This document shows, in pieces, positions 1 to 8,229 of a stretch of 64,000 nucleotides of DNA (position 1 is its first letter; the number at the start of each line of letters is the position of its first letter). The DNA comes from JAKFWF01 sp963741505 (GTDB taxonomy: Bacteria > Pseudomonadota > Alphaproteobacteria > Rhizobiales > Hyphomicrobiaceae), in NCBI GenBank assembly GCA_963741505.1, contig CAVUIJ010000002.1, positions 372,001 through 436,000 of the forward strand. The letters are read 5' to 3'. The position numbers and the translations under genes are program-made. The notes beneath the pieces are model-generated. The model was not told where the DNA came from and did no database searches. It saw nothing but the letters and a program-made list of their open reading frames with translations.

Positions 1-906
1 CTGGCGGGCGCACTCCATAGTGACGGCATCATGATCCACGGCAGACAGGGCAACTCGAAGTCGAATTCGCTGATGGGCGAATACTCGACCGTGCTCGGCG
101 AGGCGCTGCTGCGCAATCGCACGCGAGCTGCCGAGCAATCGGCGCGGATCGAATCGCAACTGGCGGGCCGGGTCAAATCCGAGTTCATCGCCAATATGAG
201 CCACGAGTTGCGCACGCCGCTCAACACCATCATCGGCTTCTCCAAATTGCTGAGTGAGCACGATGCACGCCGCCTGCAGGACACCGACATCGTGCAGTAT
301 TCGCACCTGATCCATGATGCCGCCGGCCAGCTGCTCGCCATCATCAACGACATCCTCGACATCTCGAAGATACAGAGCGGCCGATACACCCTCGACAATC
401 ACGAGGTGCACATCGACGACGTCCTGGCTGCCGTGGTCGCCTCGTTCAAGCAGGCCGCCGACGATGCCAGCGTTTCACTCGTCATGGAGATCGACGACAA
501 CCTGCCCGCAGTGCGCGGCGACGCCGGCAAGCTGAGGCAGATTTTTGGCAATCTGTTGAGCAATTCGATCAAATTCAATCGTACCGGCGGCACCGTGACG
601 ATCGAGGCGAGCCGCACCAATGAAGGCGGCACGGCGATCGTCGTTCATGACAACGGCGTCGGCATGACCGAGGAGGAGATCGACGTCGGGTTGACACCGT
701 TCGGCCAAGTCGATGGCAAGAAGACGCGCTGGCGCGAGGGCACCGGGCTCGGGTTGCCGATTGCCAAGTCGCTGGTCGAGCTGCATGGCGGTCGCCTGGA
801 AATTCGCAGCACCAAGGAAGTGGGCACTGCGGTCACGGTGTTCCTGCCCTCGCGGCACCACGTGTCCGCCGTGCAGGGTCGCAATGCAATTCTGGGACAG
901 CCATAG
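1..906 (+). CDS. Sensor histidine kinase (5' end may lie outside the window)
   Basis: The transmitter half of a two-component sensor kinase. Seen: an H-box (FIANMSHELRTPLNTI) with the phospho-accepting His near residue 58 counted from the ATG at 31, an N-box (NLLSNSIKFN), a G1-like DNGVGM and a G2 box GTGLGLPIAKSL, so both the HisKA and HATPase_c domains are complete. The frame is open from base 1, so the protein may begin upstream and carry a sensor or PAS domain outside the window. No membrane segment is visible in this part and no response regulator lies beside it, so the signal and target are unknown. It is followed 51 bp later by herA in the same direction. Confidence 0.88.
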   Translation: MAGALHSDGIMIHGRQGNSKSNSLMGEYSTVLGEALLRNRTRAAEQSARIESQLAGRVKSEFIANMSHELRTPLNTIIGFSKLLSEHDARRLQDTDIVQYSHLIHDAAGQLLAIINDILDISKIQSGRYTLDNHEVHIDDVLAAVVASFKQAADDASVSLVMEIDDNLPAVRGDAGKLRQIFGNLLSNSIKFNRTGGTVTIEASRTNEGGTAIVVHDNGVGMTEEEIDVGLTPFGQVDGKKTRWREGTGLGLPIAKSLVELHGGRLEIRSTKEVGTAVTVFLPSRHHVSAVQGRNAILGQP

Positions 907-957
907 CGGGCGCGAGCCGGTCCGCCAGCCAACAGCACTGCATTAACGGGGAATGAA

Positions 958-3090
958 ATGAGTTTGCCAACTGTCACTTCCAATGATCCGCGGCCACTGC
1001 GCACCGACGCCTCGATCGGCCGCATCGTATCCGTCACAGGTTCAAAGGCAATCGTGCTGCTCGATGGCGGGCAGGATCCCGGTCAAATGTCGGCGACACA
1101 TCGACCGGAAATGGGCACCTTGCTCGCGATCGAGCAGGCGCGAACCGTGGTGCTCGCAATCGTGTCGGCGCTGAGCGTGCCGGTGCCGGCACAGCGCGAG
1201 GGCGAAGGCGAGATCTGGATCGCCGAACTCGGCCTCGTCGGCGAGCTGTGGAAGGCGCGCGAAGGCAAGCCCGGCTCTTTCAATCGCGGCGTGACGATTT
1301 ATCCGCTGCTTGGCGATCGCGTCCGGGTCGCGACCAAGCCCGAACTCGAGCTCGCATTCTGCGGCGACATGGAAAATGCAGTTCGCGTCGGCTGCATCCG
1401 GCAGGAATCGACCATTCCTTCGATGGTGAGGGTCGATGACCTGTTGGGCAAGCACTTTGCCATCCTCGGCACCACCGGTACCGGCAAGTCCTGCACCACG
1501 GCGCTCATCCTGCGCGCGATCCTGGAAAAGAATCCGGCCGCCCATATGGTGCTGCTTGATCCTCATAACGAATACGCCACCGCGTTCACCGAGTGGGCCG
1601 AGGTCGTCTCACCGCGCAACATGCAGCTGCCCTACTGGATGCTGACGTTCGAAGAGTTGATCGAAGTGCTACTCGGCAATCCCGAAGGCCGCAAACCCGA
1701 AATCGAGATCCTGCAGGAGCTGATCCCGATTGCCAAAAGCCGGTATTCTTCCGGCCGCGAGAAGTCGAATGCGACGCTGCGCCGCGGCGTCCTCGATCCC
1801 GGCCGCTTCACCGTCGACACGCCGGTGCCGTACCGCATCTCGGACCTGACCAGCCTCATCGACGAGCGCATGGGCAAGCTCGAGAACAAGAAGGACCTGC
1901 ATCCCTACCGGCAGCTGCGCATCCGGCTCGACATGATCAGCCAGGACGCGCGCTACGCCTTCATGTTTGGCCAATTGACCGTCTACGACGGCATGGCCCA
2001 GATCCTCGGTCGCCTGTTCCGCGTGCCGGTCAACGGCAAGCCGATCACCATCCTCGAGCTGACCGGCCTGCCGACCGAAATCGTCAACGTCGTCGTTTCC
2101 GTGCTTTGCCGCATGACCTTCGACTTCGCGCTGTGGGGCGAGGGGCACGTGCCGGTGACGCTCGTGTGCGAGGAAGCGCACCGCTACGTCCCGGCCGATC
2201 CCAAGGCCGGCTTCGAGCCGTGCAAGCGCGCAATCGCCAAGATCGCCAAGGAAGGCCGCAAGTACGGTGCGTCGCTGTGCATCGTGACCCAGCGCCCGGC
2301 TGAGATCGATCCGACCATTCTGTCGCAATGCAACACCGTGTTCGCGCTGCGCATGTCGAACGACCGCGACCAGGCGATCGTCTCCTCCGCCGTCTCCGAC
2401 ACCGGTTCGGGCCTGCTCGAGTTCCTGCCCGCGCTCGGCCAGCGCGAGGCGATCGCGTTCGGTGACGGCGTCGCCCTGCCGGTCCGCATCAAGTTCGACG
2501 AGCTGCCGAAGTCGGCGCTGCCGCGCTCCTCCACTGCCCGGTTCAGCGAGAAATGGCAGAAGCCGGTCGGCGACGAGAATTTCCTCGCCGACGTCGTCGA
2601 GCGCTGGCGGGCTGCCGGCGGTGGCCCCACCGCCGATGCCACCTCGCAGATGGCGATGTTCGCCGAGGCCATGGGTATCACTCCGTCGATCGAGGCCGAC
2701 ATCACGGCGGCCCTTGCACCGATCGCGGCCAGGCAGCCGATGCTGCCGGAAAACGCGCCGGGCTCGGTTGCCGCGGGCCTGGAAGAGCGGCCCGCAATCC
2801 GGGTGCGCGAGCCCGATGAACACGTCGCCGCTCGTTCGGCGGCATCGGCCGCTGCCGGCGGTGGCCCCACTGCCGGCCAGAATGCCGGCCGCGCCGGCGC
2901 CGGTTCGCTGCTTCGCCGTGAACCAGCGCCAGCCGCCGCGGCGGCGGCGCCTGCCGCCCCCCGCACCAGTGGCTCGAGCTTGCGCCGCGATGCCGCCGCG
3001 CCGTCGGCCTCGGAAGCGCCCCCTGCTGCTGCATCCGGCGCGTTGCAGTCGCTGCGCGAGCGACTGCTGCAGCGCTCTCCCGGGCGCTGA
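958..3090 (+). CDS. herA: HerA-family ATPase (DUF87 helicase/translocase)
   Basis: A 710-residue hexameric DNA translocase-type ATPase. Seen: an N-terminal beta-rich region, Walker A GTTGTGKS near residue 175, Walker B VTLVCEEAHRY near residue 405, and a following sensor region (IVTQRPAEIDPTILSQ). In the family HerA works with the nuclease NurA in DNA end resection; no nurA is visible here, so the role could also be in defence or an unknown DNA process. The last ~110 residues are an Ala/Pro/Gly-rich low-complexity tail, probably disordered. The start ATG follows a GGGG-containing ribosome site. Function is inferred from family membership. Confidence 0.85.
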   Translation: MSLPTVTSNDPRPLRTDASIGRIVSVTGSKAIVLLDGGQDPGQMSATHRPEMGTLLAIEQARTVVLAIVSALSVPVPAQREGEGEIWIAELGLVGELWKAREGKPGSFNRGVTIYPLLGDRVRVATKPELELAFCGDMENAVRVGCIRQESTIPSMVRVDDLLGKHFAILGTTGTGKSCTTALILRAILEKNPAAHMVLLDPHNEYATAFTEWAEVVSPRNMQLPYWMLTFEELIEVLLGNPEGRKPEIEILQELIPIAKSRYSSGREKSNATLRRGVLDPGRFTVDTPVPYRISDLTSLIDERMGKLENKKDLHPYRQLRIRLDMISQDARYAFMFGQLTVYDGMAQILGRLFRVPVNGKPITILELTGLPTEIVNVVVSVLCRMTFDFALWGEGHVPVTLVCEEAHRYVPADPKAGFEPCKRAIAKIAKEGRKYGASLCIVTQRPAEIDPTILSQCNTVFALRMSNDRDQAIVSSAVSDTGSGLLEFLPALGQREAIAFGDGVALPVRIKFDELPKSALPRSSTARFSEKWQKPVGDENFLADVVERWRAAGGGPTADATSQMAMFAEAMGITPSIEADITAALAPIAARQPMLPENAPGSVAAGLEERPAIRVREPDEHVAARSAASAAAGGGPTAGQNAGRAGAGSLLRREPAPAAAAAAPAAPRTSGSSLRRDAAAPSASEAPPAAASGALQSLRERLLQRSPGR

Positions 3091-3268
3091 ACCGGCGAGC
3101 GCGCGAACCTATTGTCGAACGGGCCGATTTGGTCGAGCCGGCTGGACGCAGACGGCGATCCAACATGCGCAATTGAGACCGTCCGCCATTGGTTGGCCGC
3201 AAGCCTTGGTGTATCGTCTCGCTCACTGCCCGCATCCGGCGCCACGATGTCGACGGAGTTTGATTTCG

Positions 3269-4747
3269 ATGCAAGCGCTGACAACCGTCAATCCGGTGGT
3301 GGCGGACAGCCTCTACCCGGTGATCCTTTCCGGCGGCTCGGGCACCCGGCTGTGGCCGCTGTCGCGGGCGATGTACCCGAAGCAGTTCATCCGCTTCTTC
3401 AATGGCCGCAATTCGAGCTTCCTCGGCTCGACCTTGAAGCGGCTGTCGCCGGACCAGGGCTTCGCGGCGCCGACCCTGTTGTGCAACAACGATCACCGCT
3501 TCCTGGTCAACGAGGAGCTGGAGCAGGCCGGCATCAAGCCGCGCTCGATCATCCTCGAGCCGGTCGCGCGCAACACCGCCGCCGCCATCGCCGTCGCCGC
3601 ACTTTCGATCAGCCGCGACAACCCCGGCGCCATCATGGTGGTGATGCCGTCCGACCACGCCATCAAGGACGAGGCCCGCTTCGGCGAAGCCGTCCGCCGC
3701 GCCGCCACGGTCGCCGCCACCGGCCGGCTGGTGCTGTTCGGCATCCAGCCGACCGGGCCCGACACCGGCTATGGCTACATCCGCCAGGGTGCGCCGCTCG
3801 ACGGCTTCGAGGGCTGCGCCTTCAAGGTCGACCAGTTCTTCGAGAAGCCGAATGCCAAGACGGCGCAAGGCTATCTCGCCGCCGGCAACTACTTCTGGAA
3901 CAGCGGCATCTTCGTGCTGCACGCCCGCACCTTCCTCGAAGAGCTCGCCCGCCTCGAGCCGAAGATCCTGGAAGCCGCCCGCGGCGGCCTCGCCAAGGCC
4001 AGCGACGACCTCGGCTTCCTGCGCCTTGAGCGATCCGCCTTCGCCCAGTCGCCGAACGTTTCGATCGACTATGCGGTGATGGAGAAGACTGCCGCCGCCG
4101 CCATGCTGCCGATCGATGTCGGCTGGAGCGACGTCGGCTCCTGGTCGTCGCTGTGGGACATCGCGCCGCGCGACAACAACGACAACTATGTCCAGGGCGA
4201 CGCCGTGCTGGAAGACACCCGCCATTGCTACGTCCACAGCGAGCGCGGCCTGGTCGCCACCATCGGCGTCGACAATCTGATCATCGTCGATACTCCCGAC
4301 GCGCTGCTGGTCGCCGACAAGTCGCGCGCGCAGGACGTCTCGAAGATCGTCGCCCGCCTGCGCCAGTCGAACCGCCGCGAGCAGGAGCAGCACCTGCGCA
4401 ACTACCGCCCCTGGGGCTACTTCGAGACGCTCAACATCGGCCCGCGGTTCCAGGTCAAGCTCTTGCACGTCAAGCCCGGCGGCAAGCTCTCCATGCAGAT
4501 GCACCACCATCGCTCCGAGCACTGGGTGGTGGTGCAGGGCACCGCCAACGTCGTGGTCGGCGACCAGGACAAGCTGTTGCGCGAGAACGAGAGCATCTAC
4601 ATTTTCGCGACGCAGTGGCACCGGCTCGAGAACCCCGGCAAGGTGCCGCTCGAGATCATCGAGGTGCAGATCGGCACCTATCTCGGCGAGGACGACATCG
4701 TGCGCACCGACGACGTCTACCACCGCGCCCCGGAAGAGACGAAGTAG
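3269..4747 (+). CDS. manC: Mannose-1-phosphate guanylyltransferase / mannose-6-phosphate isomerase
   Basis: A bifunctional type II enzyme making GDP-mannose for polysaccharides: it interconverts fructose-6-P and mannose-6-P and transfers GMP to mannose-1-P. Seen: the pyrophosphorylase signature SGGSGTRLWPLSR near residue 21, followed by YPKQF, and a C-terminal cupin isomerase domain (PWGYFETL, KPGGKLSMQMHHHRSEHW). Length of 492 aa is about normal for the family (470-490). The start was chosen at the ATG at 3269, preceded by GGAG about 9 bases upstream; the frame is open further upstream but that part overlaps herA in another frame. The 178 bp between herA and this gene suggest its own promoter. 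Confidence 0.93.
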   Translation: MQALTTVNPVVADSLYPVILSGGSGTRLWPLSRAMYPKQFIRFFNGRNSSFLGSTLKRLSPDQGFAAPTLLCNNDHRFLVNEELEQAGIKPRSIILEPVARNTAAAIAVAALSISRDNPGAIMVVMPSDHAIKDEARFGEAVRRAATVAATGRLVLFGIQPTGPDTGYGYIRQGAPLDGFEGCAFKVDQFFEKPNAKTAQGYLAAGNYFWNSGIFVLHARTFLEELARLEPKILEAARGGLAKASDDLGFLRLERSAFAQSPNVSIDYAVMEKTAAAAMLPIDVGWSDVGSWSSLWDIAPRDNNDNYVQGDAVLEDTRHCYVHSERGLVATIGVDNLIIVDTPDALLVADKSRAQDVSKIVARLRQSNRREQEQHLRNYRPWGYFETLNIGPRFQVKLLHVKPGGKLSMQMHHHRSEHWVVVQGTANVVVGDQDKLLRENESIYIFATQWHRLENPGKVPLEIIEVQIGTYLGEDDIVRTDDVYHRAPEETK

Positions 4748-4768
4748 GGCGGCGCCAGGCGACGTGCC

Positions 4769-4866
4769 GTAGGTTGGGTCAGGCCGCACCTTGCGGCCGT
4801 AACCCAACGACTCGGACCACCCGTGAGTTGTCGGGTTACGCGGCAAGCGCCGCCAACCCAACCTAC
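4769..4866. repeat. 98-bp inverted-repeat element (REP-like)
   Basis: The element begins GTAGGTTGGGT and ends ACCCAACCTAC, an exact 11-bp inverted repeat. Inside it carries further GGGTTACG/CGTAACCC-type pairs, so the whole can fold into a long hairpin. It sits between two convergent genes and ends 4 bp before the rsuA stop codon. Such YGGGTTACG-rich palindromes are common interspersed repeats in proteobacteria, and it may also serve as a bidirectional terminator. Confidence 0.6.
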
Positions 4867-4870
4867 GCCC

Positions 4871-5608
4871 TCACACGCCCAGCGCACTGATCTCTTCCGC
4901 CGTCAGCAGCCGATAGCTGCCGGCCGCAAGATCCGCCGGCAGGTCGAGATTGCCGATCCGGTCGCGGTGCAGCGCCTCGACGTGATTGCCGACGGCGGCA
5001 AACATGCGCCGCACCTGGTGATAGCGGCCTTCGGTCAGCGTCAGCCGGGCCTCTGTCGGCGATAGCACCTCCAGGATTGCCGGCAGCAGCGGCTTGTCCT
5101 CGCTTTCGAGCATCATCGTACCGCTGCCGAAGATCGCCGCCTCGTCGCCCCGCAGCGGCCGCGCGAGCCGGGCGACATAACGCTTCGGGCTATGGCATTT
5201 CGGCGAGATCAGCCGGTGCAGCAGAACGCCGTCATCGGTAAGCAGCAGCAGCCCGGTCGTCTCCTTGTCGAGGCGGCCGACTGTCGAGATTGCAGGCTTC
5301 CGGCTGCGCCATCGGTCGGGCAGCAGGTCATAGACGATCGGACCGGCTTCCTTGTGCGAGCAGGTGATACCCAGCGGCTTGTGCAGCATCAATATCATGC
5401 CGGGAGGTGGATCGAGCGGATGGCCGAGGATGGTCATGCGATGCCTGAGGTCCGGCGTCACGGCGATCCGCTGATCGGCGTCGACTAGAGCGCTGCCGTC
5501 GAGTGTGATCACTTTGGCCTTGACCCATTGCTGGATATCACGCCTGGAGCCGTAGCCCATGTTGGCGAGCAGTCGGTCGAGCCGCATCTGATCGGGCAGT
5601 TTGCTCAT
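4871..5608 (-). CDS. rsuA: RsuA-family rRNA pseudouridine synthase
   Basis: Converts a uridine to pseudouridine in ribosomal RNA; the family type is 16S U516. Seen: an N-terminal S4-type RNA-binding stretch (residues ~8-50, with RLDRLLANMGYGSRR) and the catalytic motif GRLDKETTGLLLLT with Asp at residue 114. The C-terminal motif EGRYHQVRRMFAAVGNHV is typical of the RsuA/RluB/E/F group. Length (245 aa) fits RsuA rather than the longer RluB. The start overlaps the stop of the upstream methyltransferase gene by 4 bp (ATGA), so the two are translationally coupled. The exact target base cannot be decided from sequence alone. Confidence 0.88.
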   Translation of the reverse strand: MSKLPDQMRLDRLLANMGYGSRRDIQQWVKAKVITLDGSALVDADQRIAVTPDLRHRMTILGHPLDPPPGMILMLHKPLGITCSHKEAGPIVYDLLPDRWRSRKPAISTVGRLDKETTGLLLLTDDGVLLHRLISPKCHSPKRYVARLARPLRGDEAAIFGSGTMMLESEDKPLLPAILEVLSPTEARLTLTEGRYHQVRRMFAAVGNHVEALHRDRIGNLDLPADLAAGSYRLLTAEEISALGV

Positions 5609-6510
5609 TTGCGGGCCGCGTAGACCTTGTAGCTCTCGACCTCGATCACCCGCTCCAACGTCGCAAACAACGGCGTCAAGGTCGCCTCATATGGCAGGTG
5701 CCGGTTGGCGACGAGGAGACACCTGCCGCCATCGCGCAGACAGCCGGCGGCCTTGCTGATGAAGACGCGACCGAGGTTCTGGTCCTCGGCGCCGCCATCG
5801 TGGAACGGCGGGTTCATCAGCACGAAGTCGAGGCCCTTCGGCAGCGCCTTCGACGTTGCCGCGTCGGCCCAAATCACGGTCGTGCGTGCCGCCTCGACGT
5901 TGCGGCGAGCGGCTTCCACCGCCCGCCGATCGAAATCGACCAGAGTGATGTGCTGGACGGCCGGGTTCGACGCCAGCGCGGCGCGCGCGAGTACGCCGAT
6001 GCCGCAACCCAGGTCCGCTCCGCGACCGGCGAGCGGCGGCAGATGCGCGATCAACAGCGCGCTGCCGGGGTCGATCCGGTCCCAGCTGAAGATGCCAGGC
6101 TGCGACCACAACCCCAGCGCCGCGATGAAGCGTGGCGCGCCGTCGGCGATCGCCGCCTCGATTCCGGTCAGGGCCGCCGGCCGCGCTCCGCTGCAGATCC
6201 GATGATGCTGCTTCGAGCTTTCCTGCAGCCGGCAGCCGAATGCCGTCAGCTCATCGGCAAGGCGCGCACCGCCCTGCTTGTTGTGCGCCAGAACCGTGAA
6301 TGCCCCGCCCGGCCTGAGCGCGCGTAGCGCATGGGCGATCACGTAGCGCCGCTCGAGAGTGCCGCGCGCTGCCGCAACCGTCACGCTCTCAAGCGATACA
6401 TCGGCGAATGCCTCGAGCGTCAAACTGCCCGGCATCACAGGAGAGCACTGGATGGCCCCCGCCGGCACGCTCGCGAGCGTCTCAGGCGGCGTTCCGTAGA
6501 CGGCGTGCAT
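5605..6510 (-). CDS. RsmC-like class I SAM-dependent methyltransferase
   Basis: A 301-aa methyltransferase. Seen in the C-terminal half: SAM-binding motif I (GADLGCGIGVLARAA) and motif IV LMNPPFHDGG, the NPPF form used by N-methyltransferases of nucleic acids. The N-terminal half resembles the degenerate first domain of RsmC/RlmG proteins, so a 16S rRNA guanine N2-methyltransferase is the likely role. It is slightly shorter than E. coli RsmC (about 340 aa). It lies 9 bp after pssA and overlaps rsuA, grouping two rRNA modification enzymes behind phospholipid genes. Confidence 0.75.
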   Translation of the reverse strand: MHAVYGTPPETLASVPAGAIQCSPVMPGSLTLEAFADVSLESVTVAAARGTLERRYVIAHALRALRPGGAFTVLAHNKQGGARLADELTAFGCRLQESSKQHHRICSGARPAALTGIEAAIADGAPRFIAALGLWSQPGIFSWDRIDPGSALLIAHLPPLAGRGADLGCGIGVLARAALASNPAVQHITLVDFDRRAVEAARRNVEAARTTVIWADAATSKALPKGLDFVLMNPPFHDGGAEDQNLGRVFISKAAGCLRDGGRCLLVANRHLPYEATLTPLFATLERVIEVESYKVYAARK

Positions 6511-6519
6511 CGAAGCGGC

Positions 6520-7401
6520 TCAGCGCTGGCCGGCGTCAGGGCCGCGGATCTCGACCACGTTCGGAGTGCCGGCGACCGCCGCGGCATGCTCGCCGGCCTG
6601 GCGGATGCGCTCGTGATCGGCCGACTGCTGGGCAAACTGGCGGTAGCTGAACGGAATCATCGCCAGGTAGGCGATCGTCGCCAGCGCCAACGTCTCGTAA
6701 GGGTAGGTTACGAGCAGCGCCATGACGAGGCCGACGCCAACCAAAATCGGCAGCACGTATTCCCAACGGATCGGCCCGCCCAGGTTCTTGCCCGAGTATG
6801 TCGGAATGGTCGACACCAGCAGGAACGCGAGGAACAGCGTATAGGCTGCAATCAGCGCCGGCATCGACTGCAGCGACAGCAGGCCGGCCTGCTGCAGGTA
6901 GAGCGGCAACAGCACCGTAATTGCACCGGCCGGCGCCGGCATGCCGGTGAAGTAGTTGTTCTTCCACTTCGGCTTCTCGACATCGAGCATCGAATTGAAG
7001 CGGGCGAGGCGCAGGCCCATGGCGGACGCGAACACCATCACCGTGACCCAGCCGAAGCCTTTCAATCCGCCGAGGCCCCAGGTGTAGACGATCAGAGCCG
7101 GTGCGACGCCGAAGTTGACGAAATCGGCGAGGCTGTCGAGCTCGGCGCCAAATCGCGACTGGGCCTTGAGCCAGCGCGCCGCCCGCCCGTCGACGGCGTC
7201 GAGCAGGGCGGCGGCGACGACGAAGGTCACCGCCAGCTCGTAGCGGCTCTCGAACGCCATGCGGATCGCCGTCAGTCCGGCGAACAGGCTCAGCAACGTG
7301 AAGAAGTTCGGCACCAGCATGCGCACCGGGATCTGGCGGCGCCGGAACAGGTGGCGTCGGCGGCGGCTGCCCGGATCGTCCTGTGGCAACATCGGCTCCA
7401 T
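6520..7401 (-). CDS. pssA: CDP-diacylglycerol-serine O-phosphatidyltransferase
   Basis: Condenses CDP-diacylglycerol with serine to give phosphatidylserine in the inner membrane. Seen: the CDP-alcohol phosphatidyltransferase signature D-x2-DG-x2-AR-x8-G-x3-D-x3-D, here from DAVDGRAARW to FGAELDSLAD, and about eight hydrophobic segments. The start was set at the ATG at 7401 because AGGAGAG lies just upstream; a longer open frame reaches 7548 but would overlap psd. 293 aa is normal for the type II enzyme. It lies 25 bp after psd, giving the usual psd-pssA pair for phosphatidylethanolamine synthesis. Confidence 0.93.
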   Translation of the reverse strand: MEPMLPQDDPGSRRRRHLFRRRQIPVRMLVPNFFTLLSLFAGLTAIRMAFESRYELAVTFVVAAALLDAVDGRAARWLKAQSRFGAELDSLADFVNFGVAPALIVYTWGLGGLKGFGWVTVMVFASAMGLRLARFNSMLDVEKPKWKNNYFTGMPAPAGAITVLLPLYLQQAGLLSLQSMPALIAAYTLFLAFLLVSTIPTYSGKNLGGPIRWEYVLPILVGVGLVMALLVTYPYETLALATIAYLAMIPFSYRQFAQQSADHERIRQAGEHAAAVAGTPNVVEIRGPDAGQR

Positions 7402-7426
7402 CGGATCTCTCCTGTGGCTGTGCTGG

Positions 7427-8140
7427 TCAGCTGCGGCGCGCTTCTCGCTCCGGCTCGTCCGAGGCGAGGTCGGCAAGCACCGTCTCGCCGCCGATCGCCG
7501 TCTGGCCGACAGCGACAAGCCCGCGCCGATTGACCGGAAGATAGACATCGACCCGGCTGCCGAAGCGGATCAGGCCAAAGCGCTGGCCGATGCCGACGCT
7601 ATCACCCTCGCCGGCGAACGTCACGATGCGCCGCGCGATCAAGCCGGCGATCTGCACCACCGCGATTTCGACGCCGGCCGGCGTCTCGATCACCAGCGCC
7701 CGGCGCTCGTTCTCGAGGCTCGCCTTGTCGAGATCGGCGTTGAGGAAGGCGCCCGGCACGTAGATCGACCGCTTGATGCGGCCGGCCACGGGCGCGCGGT
7801 TGATGTGCACGTCGAATACCGACAGGAAGATCGAGATGCGGGTGCGACGCGAGCCCCCGAGCCCGAGCTCGGCCGGCGGCACGATCTCCTCGATGCTGCT
7901 GATGCGGCCGTCGGCCGGCGCGATGACGAGGCCGTCGCGCAGCGGCGTGACGCGGTCGGGGTCGCGGAAGAAATAAGCGATGTAGAGCGCGACAATTATC
8001 AGCAACCAGCCGAGCGGCGCCCACAGCAGCAGGAACAGTACGCCGAGGGCGGCAACCGGCAGCAGGAATTTCCAGCCATCGCGGTGGACCGGCACGAGGA
8101 AGCCGAGGATCGATTTCAACATGCTTTGCAGGGCGGACAC
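7427..8140 (-). CDS. psd: Phosphatidylserine decarboxylase (short type)
   Basis: Decarboxylates phosphatidylserine to phosphatidylethanolamine at the inner membrane. Seen: two hydrophobic N-terminal segments (residues ~20-55), the core SVFDVHINRAPVAG, and near the C-terminus IRFGSRVDVYLP. The Gly-Ser there is where the proenzyme cuts itself and forms the pyruvoyl group. Length (237 aa) and this GS site match the short PSD class common in Hyphomicrobiales. A GTG start at 8140 with GGAG upstream is used; an internal ATG at 8122 is the alternative. Forms an operon with pssA. Confidence 0.92.
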   Translation of the reverse strand: MSALQSMLKSILGFLVPVHRDGWKFLLPVAALGVLFLLLWAPLGWLLIIVALYIAYFFRDPDRVTPLRDGLVIAPADGRISSIEEIVPPAELGLGGSRRTRISIFLSVFDVHINRAPVAGRIKRSIYVPGAFLNADLDKASLENERRALVIETPAGVEIAVVQIAGLIARRIVTFAGEGDSVGIGQRFGLIRFGSRVDVYLPVNRRGLVAVGQTAIGGETVLADLASDEPEREARRS

Positions 8141-8229
8141 GCTCTTAGCTCCGGATTGGCTCAGCCAGTCGCAGTCTCTACACCGCCGCCGGGTCCAATG
8201 TACACAGATGCGCTTTCGGAAGGCGGTGC

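Noticed and set aside
2702..4861. A 719-codon open frame antisense to manC
   Set aside because: High-GC shadow of the real gene. Composition is unnatural (runs of Val/Asp/Gly) and no motif is seen; the sense strand carries intact ManC.
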